Shown here in pieces: positions 26,150 to 34,938 of a stretch of 64,000 nt of DNA. The stretch's first letter is position 1, and each line of letters starts with the position of its first letter. The DNA is from Cohnella herbarum (GTDB lineage Bacteria > Bacillota > Bacilli > Paenibacillales > Paenibacillaceae). The translations under genes were made by a program, and so were the position numbers. The stretch covers positions 8,171,001 through 8,235,000 of the forward strand of contig NZ_CP051680.1 in assembly GCF_012849095.1 (NCBI RefSeq), given 5' to 3'. Under the pieces are notes generated by a model. That model did not search any database, was not told the DNA's origin, and worked only from the letters and a program-made list of their open reading frames with translations.

Positions 26150-27700
26150 ATGCGAAGTCCCGTGCCAACGAAGTCCAACCAAACTCCAGCCCATCAGTCA
26201 CCAGTTGAACAAGCTCATGTCCATCAGTCGATAACCGATCAAACTTCAGCCTATCGTTCGCCAGCCTATCATTCGTCAGCACGCCAAAGGCCAGCCCGGC
26301 AAGCGCCAGTGCGACAAACGCCATCCGGCCAGTCGCAAGCCCATCAAACGCCATCCGGCCAGTCGCAAGCCCATCAAACGCCATCCGGCCAGTCGCAAGC
26401 CCATCAAACGCCAGTCCGTCAGTCGCCGGTCCGTCAGTGGCCAGCACGTAGAATAGGGTTTGCCCTTGCGCTTATTGTTGTCCCGATGTTGCTTAGCTCT
26501 TGCATGAAATCAGATGCGGGTCCTAGTGCGGCTCCGAAGGAAGAGAAAGCATTGATTCGGTTCTTAGCATCCGAGTATAGCACGGAGACGAAACCGCTTC
26601 TGGAGAAGCTTGTTAAGGACTTTGAACTTAAGAATCCGCTGATCGAGGTTGAACTCCAGGTGGCCAACTGGGATATTCTTGATGGGATATATACGAATAT
26701 GATCAGTAAAAATCAACCGCCGGATTTGCTCAACACGAACGTTTACGCGCATTTCGCCCAAGACGGCCTTCTCAATGATTTTCGAGATATTATCTCTCCT
26801 GAGCTAACCCAAAAGTTTTATCCGAATCTACTGGAAATGGATCGGATGGACGATACGCAATATGCCATCCCTTACGTAGCCACCGTTCGGCAATTGTATT
26901 ACAACAAGGCGTTGTTCCGAAAGGCGGGTATATCTTCTCCGCCGAGAACTTGGTCCGAGTTGAAGGATGCGGCGAAGAAAATCAAGGAAACCGGAGAAGC
27001 CGATGGGTTCGGGGTCGATCTGACCGACAACGAGACGCATGCGTATTTGTCATATGTTTTCTACGGATCAGGAGGATCATGGACGAAGGACGGGGCTTGG
27101 ACGATTAATTCGCCATCGAATGTCGAAGGTCTGACATTTCTCAAGGATCTTTTCGACCAAGGGCTGACGGATCCGGAACCGACCGTAACGACTCGCGACG
27201 AGAAACAGCGCATATTAGGCAATGGCGAGCTAGGGATGATGATCTCCGGTAACTATTTTTCTACGGTCGTTCCGAAGGAATTTCCCGAGCTGGAATGGGG
27301 AGTAGGACCGATTCCCGTAAAAGACGGAACGCCTCCGATTACCTTCGGCGTGCACGATGTTCTCGTTTCCTTTAAGACGGACCATACGAACAAGGAAGCT
27401 CTGTCCAAGTTTTTGGATTTCCTATACGATGATTCCAACTATGAAGAAATGGTAAAACGCGAAGGGTTTCTTCCCGTCACTACGATCGTAGGGAGTCAAT
27501 TGTCGAGGGGCGACGACAAGATGACAAGTAATTTGGACGCATTAAGCAAAGCTAAATTTTATCCGGTACAAGAGCCTGCGTGGCAAGGCATCCTGGATTA
27601 CGCGCGCAAGATGGGGGATGCCGTTCTCTACGAGCAAACGACCCCTCAAGCCGCCTTAGACCAGCTTCAGCATTTCGCCGAAACCAAAAGCGGCCGCTAG
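26150..27700 (+). CDS. Solute-binding lipoprotein with repeat-rich N-terminal extension
   Basis: 516 residues as an open frame. Residues ~1-100 are low complexity, built of five-residue units such as ARQAP, VRQTP and SGQSQ-AHQTP (the latter pair three times). Only then does a normal lipoprotein signal appear (RRIGFALALIVVPMLLSSC, lipobox Cys near residue 118), followed by a family 1 sugar-binding fold (about 130-510). The start is uncertain: ATG 26150 directly abuts the GGAAGG ribosome site, and GTG 26162 is about 12 bases away. The mature protein is a normal CUT1 binding protein; no permease genes follow directly, so it may share the permeases at 30916-32678. Confidence 0.7.
   Translation: MRSPVPTKSNQTPAHQSPVEQAHVHQSITDQTSAYRSPAYHSSARQRPARQAPVRQTPSGQSQAHQTPSGQSQAHQTPSGQSQAHQTPVRQSPVRQWPARRIGFALALIVVPMLLSSCMKSDAGPSAAPKEEKALIRFLASEYSTETKPLLEKLVKDFELKNPLIEVELQVANWDILDGIYTNMISKNQPPDLLNTNVYAHFAQDGLLNDFRDIISPELTQKFYPNLLEMDRMDDTQYAIPYVATVRQLYYNKALFRKAGISSPPRTWSELKDAAKKIKETGEADGFGVDLTDNETHAYLSYVFYGSGGSWTKDGAWTINSPSNVEGLTFLKDLFDQGLTDPEPTVTTRDEKQRILGNGELGMMISGNYFSTVVPKEFPELEWGVGPIPVKDGTPPITFGVHDVLVSFKTDHTNKEALSKFLDFLYDDSNYEEMVKREGFLPVTTIVGSQLSRGDDKMTSNLDALSKAKFYPVQEPAWQGILDYARKMGDAVLYEQTTPQAALDQLQHFAETKSGR
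26276..26450 (+). repeat. 15/30-bp tandem repeat inside the binding-protein gene
   Basis: A 30-base unit starting CCATCCGGCCAGTCGCAAGC is present in three perfect copies (26321-26350, 26351-26380, 26381-26410). It is flanked by degenerate 15-base relatives from about 26276 to 26450. All units are multiples of three, so the reading frame is kept. Confidence 0.85.
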
Positions 27701-27716
27701 ACAATAATAGCTCAGG

Positions 27717-27754
27717 GAGTAACGGGCGGGTGCATATCCCCCGTTACTCTTATT
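27717..27754 (+). terminator. Terminator after the repeat-bearing binding-protein gene
   Basis: GAGTAACGGG (27717-27726) pairs with CCCGTTACTC (27740-27749), followed by TTATTTC, 17 bases after the stop codon. Confidence 0.7.
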
Positions 27755-27869
27755 TCAGATCGCTCGCACTCTTTCGCTACTCCACTTACCCCAGTTACCA
27801 GAAATCCAAGTACCACTGATGAGCAAATCTAGGTACCAACCCGTACCCACCAAATCAACATATCCAGTC

Positions 27870-28045
27870 AACGCACCAAACCAACGCACCAAACCAACGC
27901 ACCAAACCAACGCACCAAACCAACGCACCAAACCAACGCACCAAACCAACGCACCAAACCAATGCACCAAGTCAATGTACTAACCTAACGCATTATCTAA
28001 CCACGGACCAAACTTCACGCACCAAATCCAACGCATCGACCCGGT
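27870..28045. repeat. 13-bp minisatellite, seven perfect copies plus decayed copies
   Basis: The unit AACGCACCAAACC is repeated seven times without error at 27870-27960, followed by decayed copies (AATGCACCAAGTC, AATGTACTAACCT and others) to about 28045; traces also occur upstream from about 27790. The 340-base interval 27755-28094 contains no credible gene and consists largely of this array. Confidence 0.85.
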
Positions 28046-28094
28046 ACCGCCGTAGCGTTAAATCCGCGTAACGAGTATGGCAAAACCCAGTTGA

Positions 28095-28721
28095 CTATTT
28101 CATGTTTCTATATTCATTAATTGTATAGATCGTAGTAAATCCGCTTGTGATGAGTTTCTGAACTGCTGTGGAGGGATTATGACTATTAATGCTTCTGAAC
28201 CGGTATTCATAGTGGTATCTGTATCTAAGCCTATCGGAGACTCGACGATAATTTCCCCGGATAAAAGAATCCGCCTTTTGTAGTTGTCGAAGTTTAGCTT
28301 TCTTAAGAATGCTTGGTGCTTCAGGATTGTCGGGTTGCCAGAAAGCGAACATTCCGTTAAATTCCGCCTTGAACATGGCATACCGCACGGAATGAAGTAA
28401 TTTAAGCGCTGTCCGGTAATTCAGGTCGAGGGTATTGGCAAGCATACGTGCCGAGCAATATTGTCCGGAACCGACCCAATAGAAAGTAAACAACCAGTAA
28501 CTAAGAGGTAACTTCGTACGATGCATAACCGTGCCGGAGGTAGAAGAGGTTTGAGTTTTGCAGTTGGCGCATTCGTATAAGTTTCTTGTACTAATGACGC
28601 TATATTTACTCTCGCCGCACTTCGTACAAATAAACCCGCGAGGCCAGCGGATAGGGAACAGGAAGTTTCGGCAAGCTTGTTCATCCGGGAAAAGCTCCAT
28701 AAACTCTCGAATGGATAACAT
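28095..28721 (-). CDS. IS1595-type transposase-like protein without the DDE domain
   Basis: 208 residues. The N-terminal part matches IS1595-family transposases: a zinc ribbon with CTKCG and CANC (residues ~32-55), then TSSTSGTVMHRTKLPLSYW and ARMLANTLDLNYRTALKLLHSVR. The catalytic DDE core that should follow is absent; instead there is a short basic tail (RGNYRRVSDRLRYRYHYEYR). No terminal inverted repeats or target duplications are evident. It may be a decayed element or a domesticated DNA-binding protein. More AT-rich than its neighbours. Confidence 0.7.
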   Translation of the reverse strand: MLSIREFMELFPDEQACRNFLFPIRWPRGFICTKCGESKYSVISTRNLYECANCKTQTSSTSGTVMHRTKLPLSYWLFTFYWVGSGQYCSARMLANTLDLNYRTALKLLHSVRYAMFKAEFNGMFAFWQPDNPEAPSILKKAKLRQLQKADSFIRGNYRRVSDRLRYRYHYEYRFRSINSHNPSTAVQKLITSGFTTIYTINEYRNMK

Positions 28722-28940
28722 GAATGCGAGCCTCCTAACTAGTAACTTGTGTTTTACATTTTAATTATAACGAACAAATGTTCTTATTTCAATATATTTT
28801 TTCTATAAATATCCAAATAAATTATCCAAGCAACTCAAAAATTACCTCCTGAGCAAACTGCATATATCCCTCCGGCCTTGTAGAGTAAGAGTTACTCAAC
28901 GACTGAAGACCTATACGATGTGTGATAAAGGCTGATGCGA
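28722..28940. other. AT-rich non-coding stretch
   Basis: Between the transposase-like gene and the 65-bp repeats. The first half is strongly AT-rich and includes the probable promoter region of the transposase-like gene. I see no gene. Confidence 0.4.
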
Positions 28941-29190
28941 CTAGCCTAGGTATGTGCATATGACTCAGGAACATTTAATCGAGATATGGTTGAAGTAAGA
29001 TCTAACTGGCCTAGGTATGTGCATCATATGACTCAGGAGCTTCGAAACGAGATATGCCAGGAGTAATTGGACTGGTTTAGGTATGTGCATATGACTTAGG
29101 AACATTGAATCGCGACATGGTTGGAGTAATGTCGGATTGGTCTAGGTATGTGTATATGACTCAGGCAGCTAAGAAACGAGAGGTGATAGT
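28941..29190. repeat. 65-bp direct repeats, about four copies
   Basis: CCTAGGTATGTGCATATGAC or close variants start at 28945, 29010, 29076 and 29141, giving a period of 65-66 bases. The rest of each unit also aligns (ACTCAGGAACATT, CGAGATATGGTTG, GAGTAAT, ACTGG) with some decay; copy 2 carries a three-base insertion and copy 4 fades after about 29185. There are no unique spacers, so it is not a CRISPR array. It lies 240-490 bases upstream of the binding-protein gene at 29432. The rest, 29191-29431, shows no credible gene. Confidence 0.8.
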
Positions 29191-29431
29191 TAGCTTGGAA
29201 TGGCAGTGTGCCGCTAGCGGACATAGGAGTGAGAATGGGGTGCAGACTGGAAAACGATATGCAAGGGGATATGGAGCGAGGAAGAAAACAAAGAAGAAAA
29301 CAAAGAATTCGTGGAAGATATTCAATAGAGAGTTCAGCCCTCCCATTCTATGATGAATTCAAGCGCTAGAGTTCGCATTGCGGCTCGACATAAAAGCGTA
29401 AAAAACATCATTCGTGGGAGGGTTTGCTTTA

Positions 29432-30826
29432 ATGATTATGAAGAAAAAGTTTTTATCTCTCGGTCTTGCCGCGATTTTGGCGGCCGTATCGCTAACCGGG
29501 TGCGGATCGAACAAAGAGGGAGCCTCAAATTCGCCTTCTCCTTCGCCATCCGCATCGTCCGAGTCGTCTGCCCCGGCTGCAACGGAGTCGGCGAGCGCGC
29601 CAGCGTCCGAATCGACGGACAACACGGTCAAATTGACGGGCGATTTCGAGATTCAATACTTCGTCGGCGGATATGGGGACAAATGGTGGAAAAAAGTAAT
29701 TGCCGATTTCAAAGCAGCGAATCCGGATCTGAACGTGAAAGAATCCGGCGGACCGAAAATCAACGATCAAATGAAACCGCGCTGGATCGGAGGAAATCCA
29801 CCTGATTTCGTGTATATCGACGGAGCTGGTCTGAACGATCGCCAAATGGTAGAGGACGGACAGCTTGAAGATTTAACGGAATGGCTGAAGGACGCTAAGA
29901 ACGTTGATGGCGACCTGATTACAGATATTCTGGCTCAACCCGCACAGCAGTTCGACGGCAAAATATTCAACATTCCATTGGTTCTCAATTCATGGGGCGT
30001 GTTCTGGAACAAAGCGCTGTTCAAGGAAAAAGGCTGGACCGAGCCGACTGATTTCCAATCTTTCCTTGACGTTAGCGACAAGATTAAAGCAGACGGAATA
30101 ACGCCATTCATTCACACGGGGAAATATCCTTACTATATCAATGGTTCCATTCTGTATCCGGCTATCGTGTCTGCAAACAATAACGATTTCAGCATTCTTC
30201 AAGATATGGCCGCTAACAAGGTAGAGGCTTACGAAAGCCCTGCCGTTCTTGCGGCATTGAACAAGATCGTAGCATTGCGCGACAAAGGGTTCATCGATAA
30301 AGCGTCTATTCAAATCAACCATACAGACTCGCAAATGCTGTTCTTGCAAAACAAAGACGCATTTATTCCGAACGGGCTCTGGTTGCCTAATGAAATGTCT
30401 AAAGACATCCCGGAAGGGTTCGACTTCGGCTTCATTCCTTCCGTAACGCAAGATGCAGGCGGCAAAGTCGTTGCTAACACCTCTACCGCAACCGTAGCCG
30501 TCGCTAAGAACGGTAAGAACAAAGATGCGGCTAAAGCGTTCTTGCAGTTCATCTTCTCCAAAGCGCAAGCTTCCCAATGGGCAGAGCTTAGCGGAGCGCC
30601 ATCTAACATCAAAGGCGATATCAGCAGCTCCAACGCTCCGAACTTCGTTAAAGACGCCGCGAAGTATTTGACGGATCCGAACACGGTTGTCATCCCGACG
30701 ATTACTTACAACGCGGACGTGGATAAAGCGATGATGGACGCGACAGATGCGCTCACTATCAGCAAAATCACCCCTGAAGAGTGGGTCAAACGCGTAACCG
30801 ACGTGGTTAAAAAGGTAAGCAAATAA
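29432..30826 (+). CDS. Sugar ABC importer solute-binding lipoprotein (CUT1)
   Basis: 464 residues. Lipoprotein signal MIMKKKFLSLGLAAILAAV with lipobox SLTGC, a Ser/Pro/Ala-rich linker to about residue 60, then a family 1 binding fold. WWKKVIADFKAANPDLNV and the overall order recall NgcE-like GlcNAc/chitobiose-binding proteins, but I cannot fix the ligand. The start is ATG 29432, ten bases after GGGAGG. It is followed by two permease genes and no ATPase. Confidence 0.88.
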   Translation: MIMKKKFLSLGLAAILAAVSLTGCGSNKEGASNSPSPSPSASSESSAPAATESASAPASESTDNTVKLTGDFEIQYFVGGYGDKWWKKVIADFKAANPDLNVKESGGPKINDQMKPRWIGGNPPDFVYIDGAGLNDRQMVEDGQLEDLTEWLKDAKNVDGDLITDILAQPAQQFDGKIFNIPLVLNSWGVFWNKALFKEKGWTEPTDFQSFLDVSDKIKADGITPFIHTGKYPYYINGSILYPAIVSANNNDFSILQDMAANKVEAYESPAVLAALNKIVALRDKGFIDKASIQINHTDSQMLFLQNKDAFIPNGLWLPNEMSKDIPEGFDFGFIPSVTQDAGGKVVANTSTATVAVAKNGKNKDAAKAFLQFIFSKAQASQWAELSGAPSNIKGDISSSNAPNFVKDAAKYLTDPNTVVIPTITYNADVDKAMMDATDALTISKITPEEWVKRVTDVVKKVSK

Positions 30827-30848
30827 GTCGCTTGAACAGGGTTGAAGC

Positions 30849-30886
30849 GGAGGGTGATTGAGGCATCGGCCTCGATCATCCTCTGC
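30849..30886 (+). terminator. Stem-loop between binding protein and permease genes
   Basis: GAGGGTGATTGAGGC (30850-30864) pairs, with a few G-U pairs, with GCCTCGATCATCCTC (30869-30883) around a four-base loop. There is no T run, so it most likely stabilises the upstream message and lowers permease expression relative to the binding protein. Confidence 0.5.
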
Positions 30887-30915
30887 CAATTTACTCGGAG
30901 GGATGGTAGGGAAGT

Positions 30916-31818
30916 ATGAACACAGGGACGGCAAAGTGGCAGCGCAACGTATTTATCGCAGCATTCATCATCCCTACTCTTGTATTCTTCGGTATATTTA
31001 CGATATATCCGGTAATACAAGGGTTATATTATTCGTTCTTTGATTGGTCCGGGATGTCGAGCAATAAGACGTTCGTCGGTTTTGATAATTTTAAGGAAAT
31101 GTATCATGATCCGATTGTTTGGAGAGCGATTGGCAACGATTATTTTCTCGTTGCAGGTAAAGTGATCGGGATAATGGCGATCGCCACCTTCTTCGCGGTA
31201 GCGCTCACTCGGTTCGGCTTCAAGATGGCAGGGTTTTTCCGTTCGATTTTCTTCATTCCGAATGTCATTTCCGTCGTCGTTATCGGCGTGCTGTGGAATT
31301 TCATATATAACCCGCAGATCGGCTTCTTGAATGCTTTTCTCTCGTTATTCACTAAGGATCAAGTTACGATCACATGGCTCGGCTTCACCAATCACACAAT
31401 ATGGATGCTGTTGCCTCCTGCCATATGGGCAGGGATCGGGTTCTATATGATTCTGTTGATCGCGGCGATCCAGAGTATACCTGCTTCTTATTATGAAGCG
31501 GCTAGTCTGGAAGGCGCAGGCCAGTGGAAGCAATTCCGTAACATTACGGTTCCGCTCGTTTGGGAGCAGATCAAAGTGTCGATTCTGAACATCATGATGA
31601 CTACCCTGAATGGTTCGTTTGTTATCGTCTGGATTATGACCGAAGGCGGACCTGACAATAGCACGCAGGTTATGGGATCCTATTTATATCAGATGGCATT
31701 CCGTCAATACCATTTCGGATACGGCGCTTCGATCGGGTTTATCATCTTGGTTCTGTCGCTAATAACGACAATCATTCTTCAACGGTTGATGCGTCATGAA
31801 ACCGTCGAGATGAGCTAA
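30916..31818 (+). CDS. Sugar ABC importer permease 1 (CUT1, MalF type)
   Basis: 300 residues, six predicted membrane helices, EAA loop YYEAASLEGAGQWKQFRNITVP in the second half. Starts ATG 30916. It forms an operon with the binding protein upstream and the second permease 14 bases downstream. Substrate unknown; it probably depends on a shared ATPase. Confidence 0.92.
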   Translation: MNTGTAKWQRNVFIAAFIIPTLVFFGIFTIYPVIQGLYYSFFDWSGMSSNKTFVGFDNFKEMYHDPIVWRAIGNDYFLVAGKVIGIMAIATFFAVALTRFGFKMAGFFRSIFFIPNVISVVVIGVLWNFIYNPQIGFLNAFLSLFTKDQVTITWLGFTNHTIWMLLPPAIWAGIGFYMILLIAAIQSIPASYYEAASLEGAGQWKQFRNITVPLVWEQIKVSILNIMMTTLNGSFVIVWIMTEGGPDNSTQVMGSYLYQMAFRQYHFGYGASIGFIILVLSLITTIILQRLMRHETVEMS

Positions 31819-31832
31819 AGGGGGACTTCGAG

Positions 31833-32678
31833 ATGAAATTAGGAAATTTAAATCCGATTACTAAGCTAATTTGCTATGTTATTCTGTTCGCATGGGGAAT
31901 CTCCGTATTGTATCCATTGCTGTGGACATTATTGGACGCTTTGAAGAACAATGAACAATTTTTTCTTAACGCGCCTTGGTCCTTGCCGGAGTTTCCGCTC
32001 CTATGGGAAAATTTCTCCTATGTGTGGAACACCTACAATTTTGGTACTTATTTCGTTAACTCGCTCGTCGTTACGGCCGGCTCGACCGGATTAGGGCTGC
32101 TATTGTCGGCTACAACGGCTTATGTGCTGGCGAGATATAAGTTCAAGGGAAGCAACGCCTTATACCTTCTCTATATTTCATCTATGATGATTCCGTTCGT
32201 TCTAGCATTAATCCCGCTATTCTTCCTATTGAATTCGATGAATCTCATTAATACGAAACCGGGTTTGATCGTTGTCTATGCTTCAAGCGTACTCGCCTTC
32301 GGAATTTTCGTGCTTGTAGGATTTTTCAAGTCATTACCGAAAGAGCTCGAAGAAGCAGCCATCGTAGACGGCGCTTCCCATTTCGGGACGTTCTTTAAGG
32401 TAATGCTTCCGTTGTCGCAGCCCGGTCTGATCACGATTGCGATTGTTAATATCCTGAACATTTGGAACGAATACATCGTGGGAACGATTTTGGTCAACGA
32501 TCCCGCCCAATATACGCTTCCGGTGGAACTCGGAGTTATGCAGGCCGAAATGCAGTATCGTACGGAGTGGGGACCTCTGTTCGCGGGGCTATTCATTACA
32601 ATCGTACCGGTGCTCGTCATCTATATTTTCTTCCAACGCCAGATCGCGAGCGGAATTACGGCAGGAGCGGTCAAATAA
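31833..32678 (+). CDS. Sugar ABC importer permease 2 (CUT1, MalG type)
   Basis: 281 residues, six predicted membrane helices, EAA loop ELEEAAIVDGASHFGTFFKVMLP, C-terminus ASGITAGAVK typical of MalG-type proteins. The ATG follows AAAGGGGG. The MFS gene begins 28 bases downstream and is probably in the same transcript. Confidence 0.93.
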   Translation: MKLGNLNPITKLICYVILFAWGISVLYPLLWTLLDALKNNEQFFLNAPWSLPEFPLLWENFSYVWNTYNFGTYFVNSLVVTAGSTGLGLLLSATTAYVLARYKFKGSNALYLLYISSMMIPFVLALIPLFFLLNSMNLINTKPGLIVVYASSVLAFGIFVLVGFFKSLPKELEEAAIVDGASHFGTFFKVMLPLSQPGLITIAIVNILNIWNEYIVGTILVNDPAQYTLPVELGVMQAEMQYRTEWGPLFAGLFITIVPVLVIYIFFQRQIASGITAGAVK

Positions 32679-32706
32679 AAACAGACATCACGCGGGGGAA
32701 CGTAAC

Positions 32707-33941
32707 GTGTCCAAAGAAATGCGAAAACTGCTGATCATGAACACGATCAGCTCGATTATCGCGATTTATATCGGGATATTCGTTAATTTATATATTTGGG
32801 AGCACAACCATTCCATTGCGGAAGTATCCCTATATAACATGTCTATGTTCATTAACTGGGGAATATCGTTCGCCATCACAGCGAAGCTGTTGACCCGATT
32901 TTCCATACGATTGCCATTGGCGGTTTCCGCGCTCTGCGGGGCCGCTGCTTTCGCGTATTTGGTCTCCGTCCAGTTGGACAACCGAATAGTATGGATCTTG
33001 CTGCTTGGCATTCCGGTAGGCGCGATGTTCGGCTTATCGCAAGCCTCTCAGAATTTAAGCCTCGCATTGAGGGGCAAGGGCAGCGAATATGCTCCTTATT
33101 TCGCCACGATGATGGTTATCTCGCAAGGGTTATCGATGGCAGTCCCGTTCGTGTCGGCCCAAGTGATCGATTGGAAAGGGTATTCCGGCTCGTTCGGTCT
33201 TATGTCGGTATTCGTCGCGATGATGCTCGCCTTTTCTTTTTTTATGCCGAGAATCTCGCTTGCCGCTCAGAGCGTTCAAGGGGAGAAACCGCAACATGCA
33301 TGGCGATTTCGTTTTCGCGCGGCTTTCGGTCGTCCGGGCTCCAAGTGGATCTTGTTATCCCTGTTGGCGGCGGGAATATTCATGCAATTCCAGAATCTAT
33401 TTACACTGCTGTTCACCTTCAGCGTTACGGAGGACAAACTTCTGATTGCCTTGCTGAACATGGTGTACACTTGTTGCTCGTTGTTGGGTCTGTGGATGTA
33501 CCGTAAAATAAAATTCGACGAAATGCGTTGGCTTCGAATCGGGATGGGTTTGCTTGCCGTCGGGTTTCTGATCGTCCTGTTCCGACACCCGGCAGCTTTA
33601 ATCGTTTCCAACCTGTTAACTTCTATCGGAATGTTTTACTTCACGACGGTATGGAACGCGCAGCAATTCCGTTTTATACAACACGCAGGGCCAGCGGGAC
33701 AGGCGTCGTTCCTCGTATGGAGGGAAATCCTTCTAGTGGCAACGAGATGCGTTCTGTTGGGGCTAACGTTGCCACTGAAGGATATGGGGGGACGGGGTTC
33801 ATTCTGATCATCGCCGTTACCGTGGTGAGCTTATTGTCGATACCGGCTTTCCAGCATCGCGCGATGCGAGAAGCGGAATCAGGAAAGCGCGATTCCAACG
33901 ATCATCAAGAATACGAGCATCAGAAGAGGCAACCCGTTTAG
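32707..33941 (+). CDS. MFS transporter with a frameshift near the C-terminus
   Basis: About 410 residues if the frame is restored. GTG 32707 follows GGGGGAACG. Eleven membrane helices are read to KDMGGRGSF, where the frame stops at 33807. In the next frame the sequence continues at once as TGFILIIAVTVVSLLSIPAF, an obvious final membrane helix, then a polar tail ending at 33941. The break is in a run of six G at 33786-33791; seven G would restore the protein. The restored tail overlaps the convergent gene by 63 bases. Substrate unknown; location suggests a sugar or efflux carrier working with the importer. Confidence 0.75.
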
Positions 33942-34328
33942 GATAGTGCCTAGAATCGCGAATACTTTCTTTCGGCCGGGCTTTGCCAGCGCAACGATTC
34001 CTAGAATGAGGCCGATCAGCACGCCGATTAGTAGAAGCGGGTACAAAATAAGATATCCGATGAAAGGCGTTACCTTGTCGACGATTTCTTCATCCGTCAT
34101 GAGCCGATTTCCGTTCGCGTCCTGGATCGCGGTGAAGTCGATCGCGTTCATGAACAGAGAAACGATGACGATCGTTAGGATAATAAAGGAAAAAATACTG
34201 AAAATCGATAATACGAAAGAAGCGATGCCGAGCCCGCTGTGCTTTAGTGGACCTGTTGGCGCATCGTGAATCGGCGTAAAGGCATTCGGGTTTGCAAAAT
34301 GTTCATCTTTTTCGTTGTGCTCGTTCAT
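33879..34328 (-). CDS. Small membrane protein, DUF4190-like
   Basis: 149 residues. A polar N-terminal 35 residues, then two or three long hydrophobic segments: GLGIASFVLSIFSIFSFII (about 34-60), a middle pair around PLLLIGVLIGLILGIVAL and a C-terminal one (about 125-147). The pattern of GLGIASFVLSI and ILGIVALAKPGRKK resembles DUF4190 proteins of unknown function. The frame opens at TTG 34343, but GAGGTGG fits ATG 34328 (MNEHNEK). Confidence 0.75.
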   Translation of the reverse strand: MNEHNEKDEHFANPNAFTPIHDAPTGPLKHSGLGIASFVLSIFSIFSFIILTIVIVSLFMNAIDFTAIQDANGNRLMTDEEIVDKVTPFIGYLILYPLLLIGVLIGLILGIVALAKPGRKKVFAILGTILNGLPLLMLVFLMIVGIALS

Positions 34329-34398
34329 GACTTTCCACCTCAATCACGGTATGATGGTTAGAGTTTCGACTTTCATTTTCCAAGGAGGAAATTTACGA

Positions 34399-34776
34399 AT
34401 GAATAAGTATATTAAAATAGGTGCGATTACCGCCATGCTGTCCGTCATATTAGGCGCTTTCGGCGCTCATATGCTGGAAGAGAGGATTTCCGCGGACGCC
34501 CTCGACGTATACCAAACCGGCGTTCAATATCATATGTTCCATTCGGCCGGGCTATTGCTAATCGCGCTGTTCATGGATAGAGCGGCATCCACTAAGCTCG
34601 CCGTCTGGGCGGCTAGATTGTTGCTCATCGGAATTGTGCTGTTTTCCGGCAGCCTCTATGCTTTGGCATTAAGCGACGTGAAGGTGCTTGGGGCTATAAC
34701 TCCAATAGGCGGAGTCGCGTTTATCGCCGGATGGATTTGTTTGGCTTTATCGGCGAAGTCCGATAAGAAATCGTAA
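34399..34776 (+). CDS. DUF423 membrane protein (YwdK family)
   Basis: 125 residues with four hydrophobic helices. Family hallmarks: ILGAFGAHMLEERIS, YQTGVQYHMFHSAGLLL and ITPIGGVAFIAGW. The upstream frame extends to 34315, but AAGGAGGAA precedes ATG 34399 by nine bases. It is divergent from the DUF4190-like gene. Function of the family is not established. Confidence 0.9.
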   Translation: MNKYIKIGAITAMLSVILGAFGAHMLEERISADALDVYQTGVQYHMFHSAGLLLIALFMDRAASTKLAVWAARLLLIGIVLFSGSLYALALSDVKVLGAITPIGGVAFIAGWICLALSAKSDKKS

Positions 34777-34938
34777 TCTCCACTCGACATATTAGACAAT
34801 CGATCGGTAAATTCCTTTATATTCCGTTATTTTTATGAGAAAAAATTGGAAAATGCTATACATTGCCGGAGTTTGTTCTATAATAAAAAAGAATACATCG
34901 TAGAACGATTTCCCAATGCGGAGGAAGGACGTAGCCTA

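Noticed and set aside
26118..26447. Minus-strand open frame with five-residue periodicity (units like LATGRMAFDG)
   Set aside because: The period comes from the 15-base DNA repeat. The residue pattern does not fit true pentapeptide-repeat proteins, and there is no ribosome site.
27755..27970. Minus-strand open frame with a 13-residue tryptophan-rich repeat
   Set aside because: It is a translation of the 13-bp minisatellite without any ribosome site.
27870..29190. Possible CRISPR arrays
   Set aside because: The 13-bp and 65-bp repeats are contiguous, with no unique spacers between copies, and no cas genes are present.
29105..29353. 82-residue open frame after the 65-bp repeats
   Set aside because: It begins inside the repeat array and its tail is a low-complexity Lys/Thr stretch; there is no ribosome site or family signal.
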